From positions 1 to 64,000 of IMG/VR virus record IMGVR_UViG_3300050033_000890: a stretch of DNA of 64,000 nt; one strand, written 5' to 3'. This document shows positions 16,573 through 24,932 of this stretch, piece after piece. A program made the translations under genes and the position numbers. Position 1 is the first letter of the stretch. Every line of letters begins with the position of its first letter. Source of the stretch: a virus. The notes beneath the pieces are model-generated. The model saw nothing but the letters and a program-made list of their open reading frames with translations, ran no database searches and had not been told where the DNA came from.

Positions 16573-18122
16573 TAGACTGATTCGTTTCCTTCCGGATCGT
16601 AGTAGCGGATCGCGGCAATGGATCCCATGGGCAGAACGGAATTGACGATGCCGGCAACCACATCACGGGTCATTGTGTTCAGAATGCGCGTTGGCAGGTA
16701 GACCACCAAAGCTCCGCCGACCGGATAAGGCCGCCCATCAAGGTAGCCAAGATCCCAGAAGTTGTCCGCCTGGGGAATGGTCTGATAGGCCGGCGCGAGC
16801 CCGCCGCCGCGAGTGCGGACGTCGGTCATTTCAAAGGTCGCAATGCCGAAGGAGACACCAACCACCATCTCGGCGAAGACAGTCCCACTCGCCGGGGTCT
16901 GTCCGCTCCAGGCCGGAGGGTTGGGATCGTTGGTCATCCCGGCAATAGGGCCTGAATCGTTGAAGACCTGGTGGTAAATCTCCTGCAAGGGATTGCTTGT
17001 GGCACGGTAGTAAAAGCAGATGACCGTGTTCTTGATGCTGGGGTTGGTGACGGGATTCACATCCAGCGCCGTGTAAACGACGTCCGGCTCAAAGTAGGAG
17101 TAGAACCCATAGACGGTGTCGGTGGTGAGCACCGTGGGCACAACAGCCACTCTGCCCGTGAAAGGATCGACATCCGAGATCTGATTGCGCTTCCAGGGAT
17201 AGAGCGTGCCGTGCGTTTCAGGCTCTCCATTTGCAGAGCCGTCCATCGCGTACTTGATCTCCTGGTTGCTGTCGAATACAACGATGTCGGGCAGATGGTT
17301 GGGGTCGTTGTAGATTCCATGCCTGTCGAACTGAATCAGGTTGGGCCCGAGGACCGTGCCTGGAATCCAATAGCCCAGCAGATACGGCCGGGTGGGCAGG
17401 AAACTCTGGATGGGATATTCCAAAGCCGGAGGCTGCAGCGAGAATCGCACGCGCGGGAACCATGGCAGATAGGAGGGCGCTTCGTAAGGAGGCAGCGCCT
17501 GGTAGCCGTTCTGCACCAGAAAGCGGATGGAGTATGAGACGACCGCGCTGGCAAGCTCGATCATTCCACCCGTGAAAGCGTAGCCCTTGGAAGTGTCTCC
17601 ATTGGTGCTCAGAGGCATCACCTGGTTGTAATGCAGCAGGCTGATCTTAACCCGGCCGGCACTGTCCACATAACGCACCTGAAAGGCGAGCGTAGAAGGA
17701 ACATCGTGGTACATCCAATTGCCGCTGAACAACACAGTTGGGGCCGGTGTGACCACTGATCCGTCCAGATTGAGGATCGTCGCGCCAGACACCGACTGCC
17801 CGAAGTTGTGGTAGAAGTAGAGCGGCGTCACTCCATCGGCGGCGAACTGATTGGTGATTTGAAAGAACTGGTTCTGGACCATGTACAGAACATCGCCTGT
17901 GATCGTCACCGATTGGTTGTAGTCAGGAGCCGTGAAGTTCGGAGAAGTGGCAAGACCTTCCGATGCCGTCCAGATGCCCAGCGAACCGGGCAGGTACGGT
18001 GTGTTCACAATATCGATCAGGTCGGCTGGACTCACGTCTTCGGCCGTCACATGTGCAATGGCGATGGCACGGGCCGGCAGGTTCTTGCCATAGTAGAAAG
18101 TCTGGATTCCAGTTGGCGGCAT
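16572..18122 (-). CDS. virion structural protein downstream of IS insertion
   Basis: This 516-aa beta-rich protein starts at ATG 18122 (MPPTGIQTFYYGKNLPARAI) with GGAG six bases upstream. A TTG at 18134 also lies in frame but overlaps that ribosome binding site. Segments such as NMTRDVVAGIVNSVLPMGSI near the C-terminus suggest a structured C-terminal domain. Its upstream region was cut by the IS insertion, leaving only 17 bases of native sequence after the TSD. Transcription from upstream now has to cross the IS, so this and downstream genes may be affected. Confidence 0.7.
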   Translation of the reverse strand: MPPTGIQTFYYGKNLPARAIAIAHVTAEDVSPADLIDIVNTPYLPGSLGIWTASEGLATSPNFTAPDYNQSVTITGDVLYMVQNQFFQITNQFAADGVTPLYFYHNFGQSVSGATILNLDGSVVTPAPTVLFSGNWMYHDVPSTLAFQVRYVDSAGRVKISLLHYNQVMPLSTNGDTSKGYAFTGGMIELASAVVSYSIRFLVQNGYQALPPYEAPSYLPWFPRVRFSLQPPALEYPIQSFLPTRPYLLGYWIPGTVLGPNLIQFDRHGIYNDPNHLPDIVVFDSNQEIKYAMDGSANGEPETHGTLYPWKRNQISDVDPFTGRVAVVPTVLTTDTVYGFYSYFEPDVVYTALDVNPVTNPSIKNTVICFYYRATSNPLQEIYHQVFNDSGPIAGMTNDPNPPAWSGQTPASGTVFAEMVVGVSFGIATFEMTDVRTRGGGLAPAYQTIPQADNFWDLGYLDGRPYPVGGALVVYLPTRILNTMTRDVVAGIVNSVLPMGSIAAIRYYDPEGNESV

Positions 18123-18142
18123 TGCATTCTCCAAACGAGTTA

Positions 18143-18160
18143 GAGCCTATCCGCAAATAA
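18143..18160 (+). repeat. IS terminal inverted repeat (left, outer)
   Basis: GAGCCTATCCGCAAATAA is the left end, next to the orfB stop. It matches the inner right repeat in 16 of 18 positions. Confidence 0.9.
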
Positions 18161-18975
18161 TGACAGTCTGCCTCCAACAAATCATGGCACAGGCAAGTGA
18201 AAGAAGAGCAACGTAGCTTGCCTCTGTCTTCTCGAAGCTGACCAGTAATTTGCGGAATCGATTGATCCATGAGTGGGTTCTCTCCACTACCCAGCGGCGC
18301 GCCTTGAATCCAGGTGTCGTGAGCTTGTCATGGGCTTCTTCGCGTCGTTGCTTGATGTGCGGCCTATAGTCCCGTTCGACGACTGCGTTCAGTGCAGGTG
18401 CGCCCTTGTAACCGGCGTCGGCGCAAAGACTGTTCTGTCCAGCTCGGCCCGGCATCTCCATCACGACTTGGTCCAACGTAGCTTCAAGTAGTTTTACATC
18501 ATGCGTGTTTGCGCCGCTGACGACGAGCGATAGCGGGACCCCAATCCCGTCGACCAGTAGGCTTCGTTTGCGCCCATTTTTTCCCCCGATCCGTTGGGTT
18601 GGGCCCAACGCATTCGGTTGCAAGTGGTGCCTTGTGCATCGCGCCGTCGATGCTCTGCCAATTCCATGCAATGGCTTCCATCTCGTCATACTCGGCCAGA
18701 CCCGCACGCCACAATCGAAGAAAGAAACCTGCTTCCTGCCACTTCTGGAAGTGCAAATGCACGGCACTGGCACTGCCATATTCACGCGGAAGAGCCTTCC
18801 ACTGACACCCCGTGCGCAGAACATAAACGATGGCCGAAAAGATTTGGCGGGGCGGCATGGGCTTGCGGCCGCCGCCTGGCTTGCGAAGATATTGGCGGTC
18901 CTCGGAGCGACTTACTACAGGAATCAGTGGCTCAACTTTGGCCCAAAATGCATCTGAGATTGCCCAAGACTTCAT
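18147..18975 (-). CDS. IS5-family transposase in two frames (orfA/orfB)
   Basis: DDE transposase split into orfA (ATG 18975, 158 codons, to 18499) and orfB (to 18147). OrfA has the DUF4096-like N-terminus (AFWAKVEPLIP, RQIFSAIVYVLRTGCQW) and the first catalytic Asp in QSIDGAMHKA. OrfB has the second Asp in SLCADAGYKG and the Glu in WVVERTHSWINRF. The frames switch near a run G5A6 at 18577-18587, and a +1 (or -2) shift there yields the fused enzyme. This may be programmed frameshifting or slippage, as in IS427/IS1031-type members, or a plain mutation. The orfB reading upstream of the A-run is out-of-frame shadow. Confidence 0.88.
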
Positions 18976-18991
18976 GCTGTTATGCTATCAG

Positions 18992-19009
18992 TTATTTGCG
19001 GATAAGTTC
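18992..19009 (-). repeat. IS terminal inverted repeat (inner right)
   Basis: The minus strand reads GAACTTATCCGCAAATAA, pairing with 18143-18160. It is the 5' (orfA) end of the complete element. It is followed by TAAGAAG, not by a TTA copy, so this inner end has no matching target duplication. Confidence 0.88.
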
Positions 19010-19048
19010 TAAGAAGTTATAGGTAAATAGCGACAAGGCGAATACCTG

Positions 19049-19185
19049 ATTGAACGGTATGTTCATTGGGCTGGATTTGTTCGACGATGGATGCATGTTT
19101 GGGATGGGCGGCTACCTGGCTCTGCTGCAAATGGTCGCCGCCCAGATTTGCAGCAGACAGACAATCGCTATTCGCGGACAAGTTC
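19049..19185 (+). pseudogene. remnant of a second IS5-family transposase
   Basis: The plus strand encodes IERYVHWAGFVRRWM in one frame and then, after a frameshift near 19105, YLALLQMVAAQICSRQT in another. These align with the minus-strand IS's VERTHSWINRFRKLL and YVALLSLACAMICWRQT. It ends in a diverged terminal repeat (19168-19185, minus strand GAACTTGTCCGCGAATAG). The 5' part of this element is missing. It lies inverted relative to the complete copy. Confidence 0.75.
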
Positions 19186-20796
19186 TTAGTTACCGACTGC
19201 GATCCAGTAGACGGTCCGGGCAGAAGGCGGTCCGCCAACGTAGGCTGTAAAGCCGTACGTGCTGGGAGTGTCAGAGAGAACAAAGAATCCAGAATCGAAT
19301 CCTGGAGGGCAAACTGCCACTCCATACACCCCGAAGCAGTTGTTGGGAAACGCCGGATTGAAGGAGAAGGATGAACCAGGTGCGCTGTTCCCCACAGATG
19401 CCATCGTGCCCCACTGAATCATGAACACGTTGGTTCCCATGGCAAACTTGATGTAGCCGTTGTTCGCCACGAAGTCGTATGAGATGGTGAGACCGAGATC
19501 GGGCAGCGTGATTCCGTGTGGGTTCTTGTGGCTGACCTTGTTGACGTGCCCCACGAGAATGCTGGCGATTGCGCTCATAAGACCCAGGGAAGTTGTAGTT
19601 ATGGCGCCGTCGCCGTCCACTGCGCCGGGGTAGGCGGTAATGCCCTGGCTCAAAATCCCATAGACATCTCCGTTGTGCAGCAGCCCTGACTGAAGGACGT
19701 TGGCCATGAGAATCCCGAAGCCGGGATCCATGGCAGCAGCCGCCGCTCCCGGATCGCGGAGAACCTCAAAGCCGCCTGAATCAGCGTCGACCTCCGGGGG
19801 ATGGGAAGTGGAGAGTCCAAGCACCTGGCCGACGTGGCTGGCAGGAGCTGCCCCAACTTGGGATGCGGTGGGCATCTGATGAACGCCGTTGCCGAGAGGC
19901 GCCGGCGCGTGGGCCGCAAAGGCTGCCTGAGTGGCATTGGCCAGCGCGCGCACTGCCTCGATGACTACAGCCCCTGTCTGGCTGGTTGGAACGTGAACGA
20001 GTTTGGCAGTGGAAATGCCACCAGGATCTTGTCCCGCTCCTGTGCCGATCGGCAGCGTATTGCTTCCGGAAAGCACCGGCACGCGCACAGCGGCGTCCGT
20101 CACACTCAGCGGATTCGGGTTGCGGGAGTTGGTTACACTCGGATCATCGGACGACAGAGCTTGGCCGCTCGATGTCGCGGTGGTCAAAGAGACCATGCCG
20201 GCCTTCGCACCAGACGCCAATGCCTGAATCTTGACACCTGAAGAACTCACCACCGTGAGAATGCCTGTCCCGGATGCCACAGCAAAAGAGAACAACACAA
20301 TCGGGTTCGAGTTCTGCTGGAAGTAAAGGGAGGTATTCAACGTCGTGGTAGACGTGTCTGCCGCTGCCACCTGCAACACCAGCTGCCCCATCTCGGCCGT
20401 AGGCTCGCCTGTGGCGGAATCGACCAGCGATGGATCAACGGTGTTGTTGACGATGACCAGCTGCCAGTTCAGATAGAGGTTCGTCTGTCCCGACGTCAAG
20501 GTAACCGGGGTCGCCTCGCTGGTCTGCAGGATCTCCCAACGGCCGCGAACGAACACCAGCATCGGCTGCGAGGAATTGGTCGCCGTCAGGGTCACGGTTG
20601 TTCCTGCGACCGTGGGGGTCACGTTGAAGGTCGCGCCTTCCTTGTAGATCGCACCCAGATCCCAAGCCCAGCGTGTGATGTCATCGGGAGCAACACCCTG
20701 CATGATCTGCTGGAGCCTGTCCAATTCGCTGGCTTCGAGAATGCGCTCAGCAATCCAGTCGATATAGCGATAGCGTGCTTGATTGAAAGTGGACAT
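19186..20796 (-). CDS. virion structural protein (tail fibre-like)
   Basis: This 536-aa protein starts at ATG 20796 (MSTFNQARYRYIDWIAERIL) with GAGG upstream. Residues 1-45 are helical; the middle is Ala/Ser/Thr/Gly-rich beta. The C-terminal 110 residues (NNGYIKFAMGTNVFMIQWGT through VYWIAVGN) closely resemble the gp53-like/DUF-type C-terminal tip domain of phage tail fibres, which ends in a short aromatic strand. Its stop codon TAA doubles as the right TTA target duplication of the IS insertion, so the protein itself is intact. Confidence 0.75.
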   Translation of the reverse strand: MSTFNQARYRYIDWIAERILEASELDRLQQIMQGVAPDDITRWAWDLGAIYKEGATFNVTPTVAGTTVTLTATNSSQPMLVFVRGRWEILQTSEATPVTLTSGQTNLYLNWQLVIVNNTVDPSLVDSATGEPTAEMGQLVLQVAAADTSTTTLNTSLYFQQNSNPIVLFSFAVASGTGILTVVSSSGVKIQALASGAKAGMVSLTTATSSGQALSSDDPSVTNSRNPNPLSVTDAAVRVPVLSGSNTLPIGTGAGQDPGGISTAKLVHVPTSQTGAVVIEAVRALANATQAAFAAHAPAPLGNGVHQMPTASQVGAAPASHVGQVLGLSTSHPPEVDADSGGFEVLRDPGAAAAAMDPGFGILMANVLQSGLLHNGDVYGILSQGITAYPGAVDGDGAITTTSLGLMSAIASILVGHVNKVSHKNPHGITLPDLGLTISYDFVANNGYIKFAMGTNVFMIQWGTMASVGNSAPGSSFSFNPAFPNNCFGVYGVAVCPPGFDSGFFVLSDTPSTYGFTAYVGGPPSARTVYWIAVGN

Positions 20797-20835
20797 GAAA
20801 ACCTCGTTTGGAAATTGGAAATTGCGGACCAACGA

Positions 20836-23800
20836 TTAGCCGGGAGGCAGTGATGTAGGGCCGGATGACGAACCTGCATTGGACTGGCCGAGCCTGTACT
20901 GGGCCAGGTAACCCTGAATGGCGTCGCTGAGAACGAGCCACGGATTCTCAATGATCAGAGGCGGATCGGCCATCTGCAGCAGGACCGTGTTCGAAGACAG
21001 ATTCGAGTCGACGACTTGAAGATTGATCTGGACGCGCTGAAGGAACGTCAGGAAGTAAGCGCCCGTTGTGGTGGAAGACGGGATCGGCTGGGCATAAACC
21101 AGAGCCACAACCTCGCCGGTGAACAAAGACGAGGTGTAGTTGTTCCCGTTCACATCCAACGCCTCGATCGGTACGATCGGGCCTTGCGCGGTCCTGGGCG
21201 GATAAATCAGATCGCCGACGGAAATGGCTGCCGTGATGCCTGTGACCCCTGTCAGGGCCGTCGCGGTCTTGCTGGTGTAGGCAACGATCATGTTGTCGAC
21301 AACGGCTGTTCCGGATGCCGGAAAGTTGCCTGTCTGATTCAGAGAAATACTCGATGCGCCGATGGCGGCAGCCAGTGTAACTTGTGCGGTGTTGGGACCG
21401 ATCCATGCCACGAGTTGGCCATTGGTCTTGTAGTTCGCTTCACCGGGTGTTCCCGATGTTGTCCATGGAACCTGGCCCTGAATGGTGTTGGCGCCGATCA
21501 TCCCGTAGATTGGGCTGTTGTCCAGCACGGAGTAGAGAGTGACGAGCCAGTTGGCGCCATCCCACACCTGTGGGATCGGCAGAGCTTCTGGAAGGACAAC
21601 CGTGTCGCTGGCCTGGAAGGTTTCTTTGATGCCCGCCAGGCCACTGCCGGCGGCCGTCGTCGGAACGTAGACACCCCAATCGGCCTTGGGCGTGTAGATC
21701 ATGTTCACAACGCCGTCCGCGCCGGTGGTGACTGTGACTTCTTCCGCGGTCGGATCTTGGTAATTGATCAGACCCGACCAGGTGTCCGTGTCCACCACAA
21801 CCTTCATGGTCACGTTGGGAACGACCTCTCCATTGAGAGGGCCATGAGCCGTTGCACTCAGGAGGGAATAGTCTCCGTTGAAATAGACCGGACCGTAGGC
21901 AACCAGATCGATGATCGACTCAAGAGTCGCAGGAATCGCAATCAGCGGCTTGTCGCAGGCCAGAGAGATTGAGACGGGAGCGAGCTGCCTGTGTTGGAGG
22001 TAGACAAACCCGCTGGTGATGCCGGAGAAAGCCGGATTCAAGTCAACCGGAAGCTGCCGCGTGTTCGTGGTCGTGTTGGCTGCCGAAGGAATCACAGGGG
22101 TGTTGATGCCCGGAACATTGCCGGCGGTGATGGTCAGCGGGATGCACAAAGACGCTGTCGGATCGTTGTCGCCCGAACCCTTGTAATACTCCAAGCCGTT
22201 TCCATATCCAATCCCCGGAATACCCACGAGGATGTAGGCAGACTCCGCGCAGAATGCCGCAGATGCGTAAACCGGGCCTCCTCCGCAGTTCCGAATGGCA
22301 GCAAGCAAATCAGGAACCAGCCGATTGGACTGAGGATCACCATAAGACACAATGATGACGATCTTGCTCGAGTCCAGACTGTTCAGGAAGTTGGCCATCA
22401 CTTCGGCTTCAGCGGCCTGGCTTCCCATGATCTCGAACGTCGTGAAGGACTCGTTCACCATCGTTGCTCGGTCGACGACCAGGACGTTGTAGGAAGCCCC
22501 AAGGTTGTAAGCGAGAGCACCATCAACCCAGATGCCGGCCGAATATGTCTGACTCGGGTTCAAGCTGGCCAGGGCTTGGACAAGCCCCTGACCCGCCGTC
22601 GAGAGCCTGTAGGTGTGCGACGTGGCATAGGTCTGAGCCGCCAGCTCGTACTGGAGGGCAATCGCGGGATTGCACACCGCATAGACGGGCTGTCCTTGTG
22701 TGTAGAGGCCGCCCGGTGTCGAGGTGACGGAGACCGTGCCATCGTCGGAATCGAAGTCGAAGCTGTTGAGCGCCGCAGTCCCCAGGTCTCCGCCCAGCGC
22801 GATGTACATATTCTGAATGGAATAGATCGGGTACACCGGCAGGTTGAACGTGTCGTTTCCTGTCCCGCCGAGAACTCCGAGGAACAGAGTCTGCTGAGCC
22901 AGAGGCTGATTGATCGTGATCGTCTTTGTCGCCTGGCTCAACTGGAACTGCGGGCTGCCGTCGTTCACAAAGGCGGATGCCTGGTAGCGATAGCTGGTGG
23001 CGACTGAATAGAAGCCGTCGGAATCCTGCTGCCAGGTTCCCACGAAGATCGGCTTGTTGGGATTAGGCTGGTTTGCCAGAACGTGTGTGAGCACCGTACC
23101 GGGATGAAACTCCAAACCCGGTGTGCCCGGCAGGAAGTAACGCACGGGCCCGGCAAAGTACGAACCGTCCTGTATCTCGAGGAAGACGGAGTTGGCGTCG
23201 TTGCCCGTGCCTTCCACAAACTCCAGCGGCTGGAGATCGTTGTTGTCGCCAATTCCGCTGGTGAACTTGTCGATCCCGATCGCGTCTACATCTGCATCCC
23301 ATTCGATGGGCACAAGCGCCGCGGCGTTGATTTCGTCCTCGTCGCGCCAACGGTACTGGCCAATTACAAAGCCGGGAGTTGTGGCAGATACCTGACGGTT
23401 GGATGGCAACAGACGAGCTGCCAGAGGAACCATCTGGTCACGGCGGATCATATAGCCGGCAGCCATCGGAACAACACCAAGGGCTGTCGTTGGAATGGCT
23501 GAGGTGTTCCCCGACTGGTACGCGAAGAACGAACTCGTCGACACTCCCCAGTTGGTGAACTCCTGCTGCACACCCGGCGGAACTGTCACGCTGATGTCGA
23601 TGCGCATCATGTTCTCGGCACCGGCGGGGATCGATTGAGCCGCGGAGATGTACGCGCCACCCGCAACTCCGAAGGCCGTCGTTCGGCACGAAGCTGAAGG
23701 GTTTGTGGGAACCCCAAACGCCACCAGCAGGTTGTTAGGCACATCGGAACCGGAGCCGAAGAACACCACATTGCCGCGCGAGCGCCACACGATGTTGGGT

Positions 23801-24141
23801 CGGATCAGGTACTCGTCGCCGATGGTTTGGGTGATACCTGTAACCCCGGTGAGGCTGTTGTTGGTTGTTCCGGTATAGCTGATGACCATCTGGGAAGCAG
23901 CGGTCGATCCGTTTGCCGGGACGTAGACAACCGCGGAACCCGATGCCGGAAACTGGAAAGTCTGATCCAGAGATACCACGGCCGCGCCGATGGCAGCAGG
24001 TGCAGTGACTGTCGCCGTGTAAGGGTCGCCGAGATAGAGGGTGCCTGGCTTGACACCGCCGGCGAGGGGCAACAGGAACCGCTTTGGCGTGGCCGCCACA
24101 GCCGGATCTTGAAGTGCTGCGTCTTGGTAGAAACCGATCAT
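20836..24141 (-). CDS. giant virion protein with ILEI/PANDER-like domain
   Basis: This 1101-aa protein is beta-rich. Residues about 530-665 resemble the ILEI/FAM3 (PANDER) fold: GIWVDGALAYNLG, SYNVLVVDRATM, FTTFEIMGS, KIVIIVSYGDPQSNRLVPDL, ILVGIPGIGYGNGLEYYKGS. In animals this fold occurs in FAM3 cytokine-like proteins and as a sugar-binding stem in POMGNT1. Two copies of a 60-residue module (AAIGA..SL.QT..FPASG.AVV...M..YT....LTGVTGIT) lie near residues 48-113 and 922-984. A role in host-surface glycan binding is inference. Its ATG overlaps the upstream stop (TAATG). Confidence 0.75.
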   Translation of the reverse strand: MIGFYQDAALQDPAVAATPKRFLLPLAGGVKPGTLYLGDPYTATVTAPAAIGAAVVSLDQTFQFPASGSAVVYVPANGSTAASQMVISYTGTTNNSLTGVTGITQTIGDEYLIRPNIVWRSRGNVVFFGSGSDVPNNLLVAFGVPTNPSASCRTTAFGVAGGAYISAAQSIPAGAENMMRIDISVTVPPGVQQEFTNWGVSTSSFFAYQSGNTSAIPTTALGVVPMAAGYMIRRDQMVPLAARLLPSNRQVSATTPGFVIGQYRWRDEDEINAAALVPIEWDADVDAIGIDKFTSGIGDNNDLQPLEFVEGTGNDANSVFLEIQDGSYFAGPVRYFLPGTPGLEFHPGTVLTHVLANQPNPNKPIFVGTWQQDSDGFYSVATSYRYQASAFVNDGSPQFQLSQATKTITINQPLAQQTLFLGVLGGTGNDTFNLPVYPIYSIQNMYIALGGDLGTAALNSFDFDSDDGTVSVTSTPGGLYTQGQPVYAVCNPAIALQYELAAQTYATSHTYRLSTAGQGLVQALASLNPSQTYSAGIWVDGALAYNLGASYNVLVVDRATMVNESFTTFEIMGSQAAEAEVMANFLNSLDSSKIVIIVSYGDPQSNRLVPDLLAAIRNCGGGPVYASAAFCAESAYILVGIPGIGYGNGLEYYKGSGDNDPTASLCIPLTITAGNVPGINTPVIPSAANTTTNTRQLPVDLNPAFSGITSGFVYLQHRQLAPVSISLACDKPLIAIPATLESIIDLVAYGPVYFNGDYSLLSATAHGPLNGEVVPNVTMKVVVDTDTWSGLINYQDPTAEEVTVTTGADGVVNMIYTPKADWGVYVPTTAAGSGLAGIKETFQASDTVVLPEALPIPQVWDGANWLVTLYSVLDNSPIYGMIGANTIQGQVPWTTSGTPGEANYKTNGQLVAWIGPNTAQVTLAAAIGASSISLNQTGNFPASGTAVVDNMIVAYTSKTATALTGVTGITAAISVGDLIYPPRTAQGPIVPIEALDVNGNNYTSSLFTGEVVALVYAQPIPSSTTTGAYFLTFLQRVQINLQVVDSNLSSNTVLLQMADPPLIIENPWLVLSDAIQGYLAQYRLGQSNAGSSSGPTSLPPG

Positions 24142-24929
24142 TATTGTGCCCAGTAGGAGGGGTCCGCATTCATCACGGCCTGCACGACTTCGCGGAGTTG
24201 GTAAGCAAGCACGTTGTCAGAGCTAACGCCCACAGTAGCCAGAGAAGGTTCGACCAGGCCAAACAGGCCCAGCTCGCTGCACACGATGTTGTAGGGCATG
24301 GCGGTGTACTGGTAAGCCACGGACAAACCGGCCGGCAAGGTGCTTGAGAAGATCAGCTCTCCGGTTTGAGGATTGAACACATAACTACCTGGCGCCACAC
24401 TGAATGTGAGAGAGGACTCGATCACATTGGCGTGCGCCAGCATCTGATCGGTCATGGTGATGGCTTCACTGGGAATCGTGAACTGGTTGCTCTGCTTGGC
24501 GATCTGAAGCGCCGGCCCATCCGGGCCGAGCAGGGTTGCCGTCACACCTGTGATGGCATTCAGATCGTTCACGACATCGCTGATCTTTCTCCAGACCCAG
24601 TAATCATCGGGAGCCATCGTCACCGTAGGGATGGTGTAAGCGACACCATTCAGAACGACCGTGACCAACCCGATGCACACCGTAATGGTCATGCTGAGAG
24701 ACGTGGAGCTGACAGAGATCCCTGCCCACTGCGTCAAACTGAGCTGCAAACAGACCTGATCCTGCTCGCCTTCATAAGTGCTGTCCTGGCGGCATGTCGT
24801 GGCCAGATAGCAGCGTTCAAGGAAAGCAACGGAGTCCTCGCCCTGCATACGAGTGAGGCCGACATTCAGGCCCGCGACGTCCGCATAGGTCAAGCTATTT
24901 ACGCGCTGAATCTGCGTGGAAGTGTTCAT
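24141..24929 (-). CDS. virion structural protein
   Basis: This 262-aa protein starts at ATG 24929 (MNTSTQIQRVNSLTYADVAG). It is mixed alpha/beta with strands around VVLNGVAYTIPTVTMAPDDY and TFSVAPGSYVFNPQTGELIF. No family recognised. It is coupled by TAATG to the 1101-aa gene downstream and lies three bases after the Ig-like protein gene upstream. Position between baseplate J and the fibres suggests baseplate or fibre attachment. Confidence 0.7.
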   Translation of the reverse strand: MNTSTQIQRVNSLTYADVAGLNVGLTRMQGEDSVAFLERCYLATTCRQDSTYEGEQDQVCLQLSLTQWAGISVSSTSLSMTITVCIGLVTVVLNGVAYTIPTVTMAPDDYWVWRKISDVVNDLNAITGVTATLLGPDGPALQIAKQSNQFTIPSEAITMTDQMLAHANVIESSLTFSVAPGSYVFNPQTGELIFSSTLPAGLSVAYQYTAMPYNIVCSELGLFGLVEPSLATVGVSSDNVLAYQLREVVQAVMNADPSYWAQ

Positions 24930-24932
24930 CGG

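Larger units (their letters stand above)
18143..19185. mobile_element. chimeric IS5-family insertion flanked by TTA
   Basis: A 1043-bp insertion is bounded by TTA on both sides (18140-18142 and 19186-19188). It contains one complete-looking IS5-family element in minus orientation (18143-19009) and the 3' end of a second, diverged element in plus orientation (about 19049-19185). Removing it restores the minus-strand junction GGTAACTAA followed by CTCGTTTGGAGAATGCAATG, a normal stop, ribosome binding site and start. The right TTA copy is the stop codon of the upstream structural gene. Confidence 0.85.
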
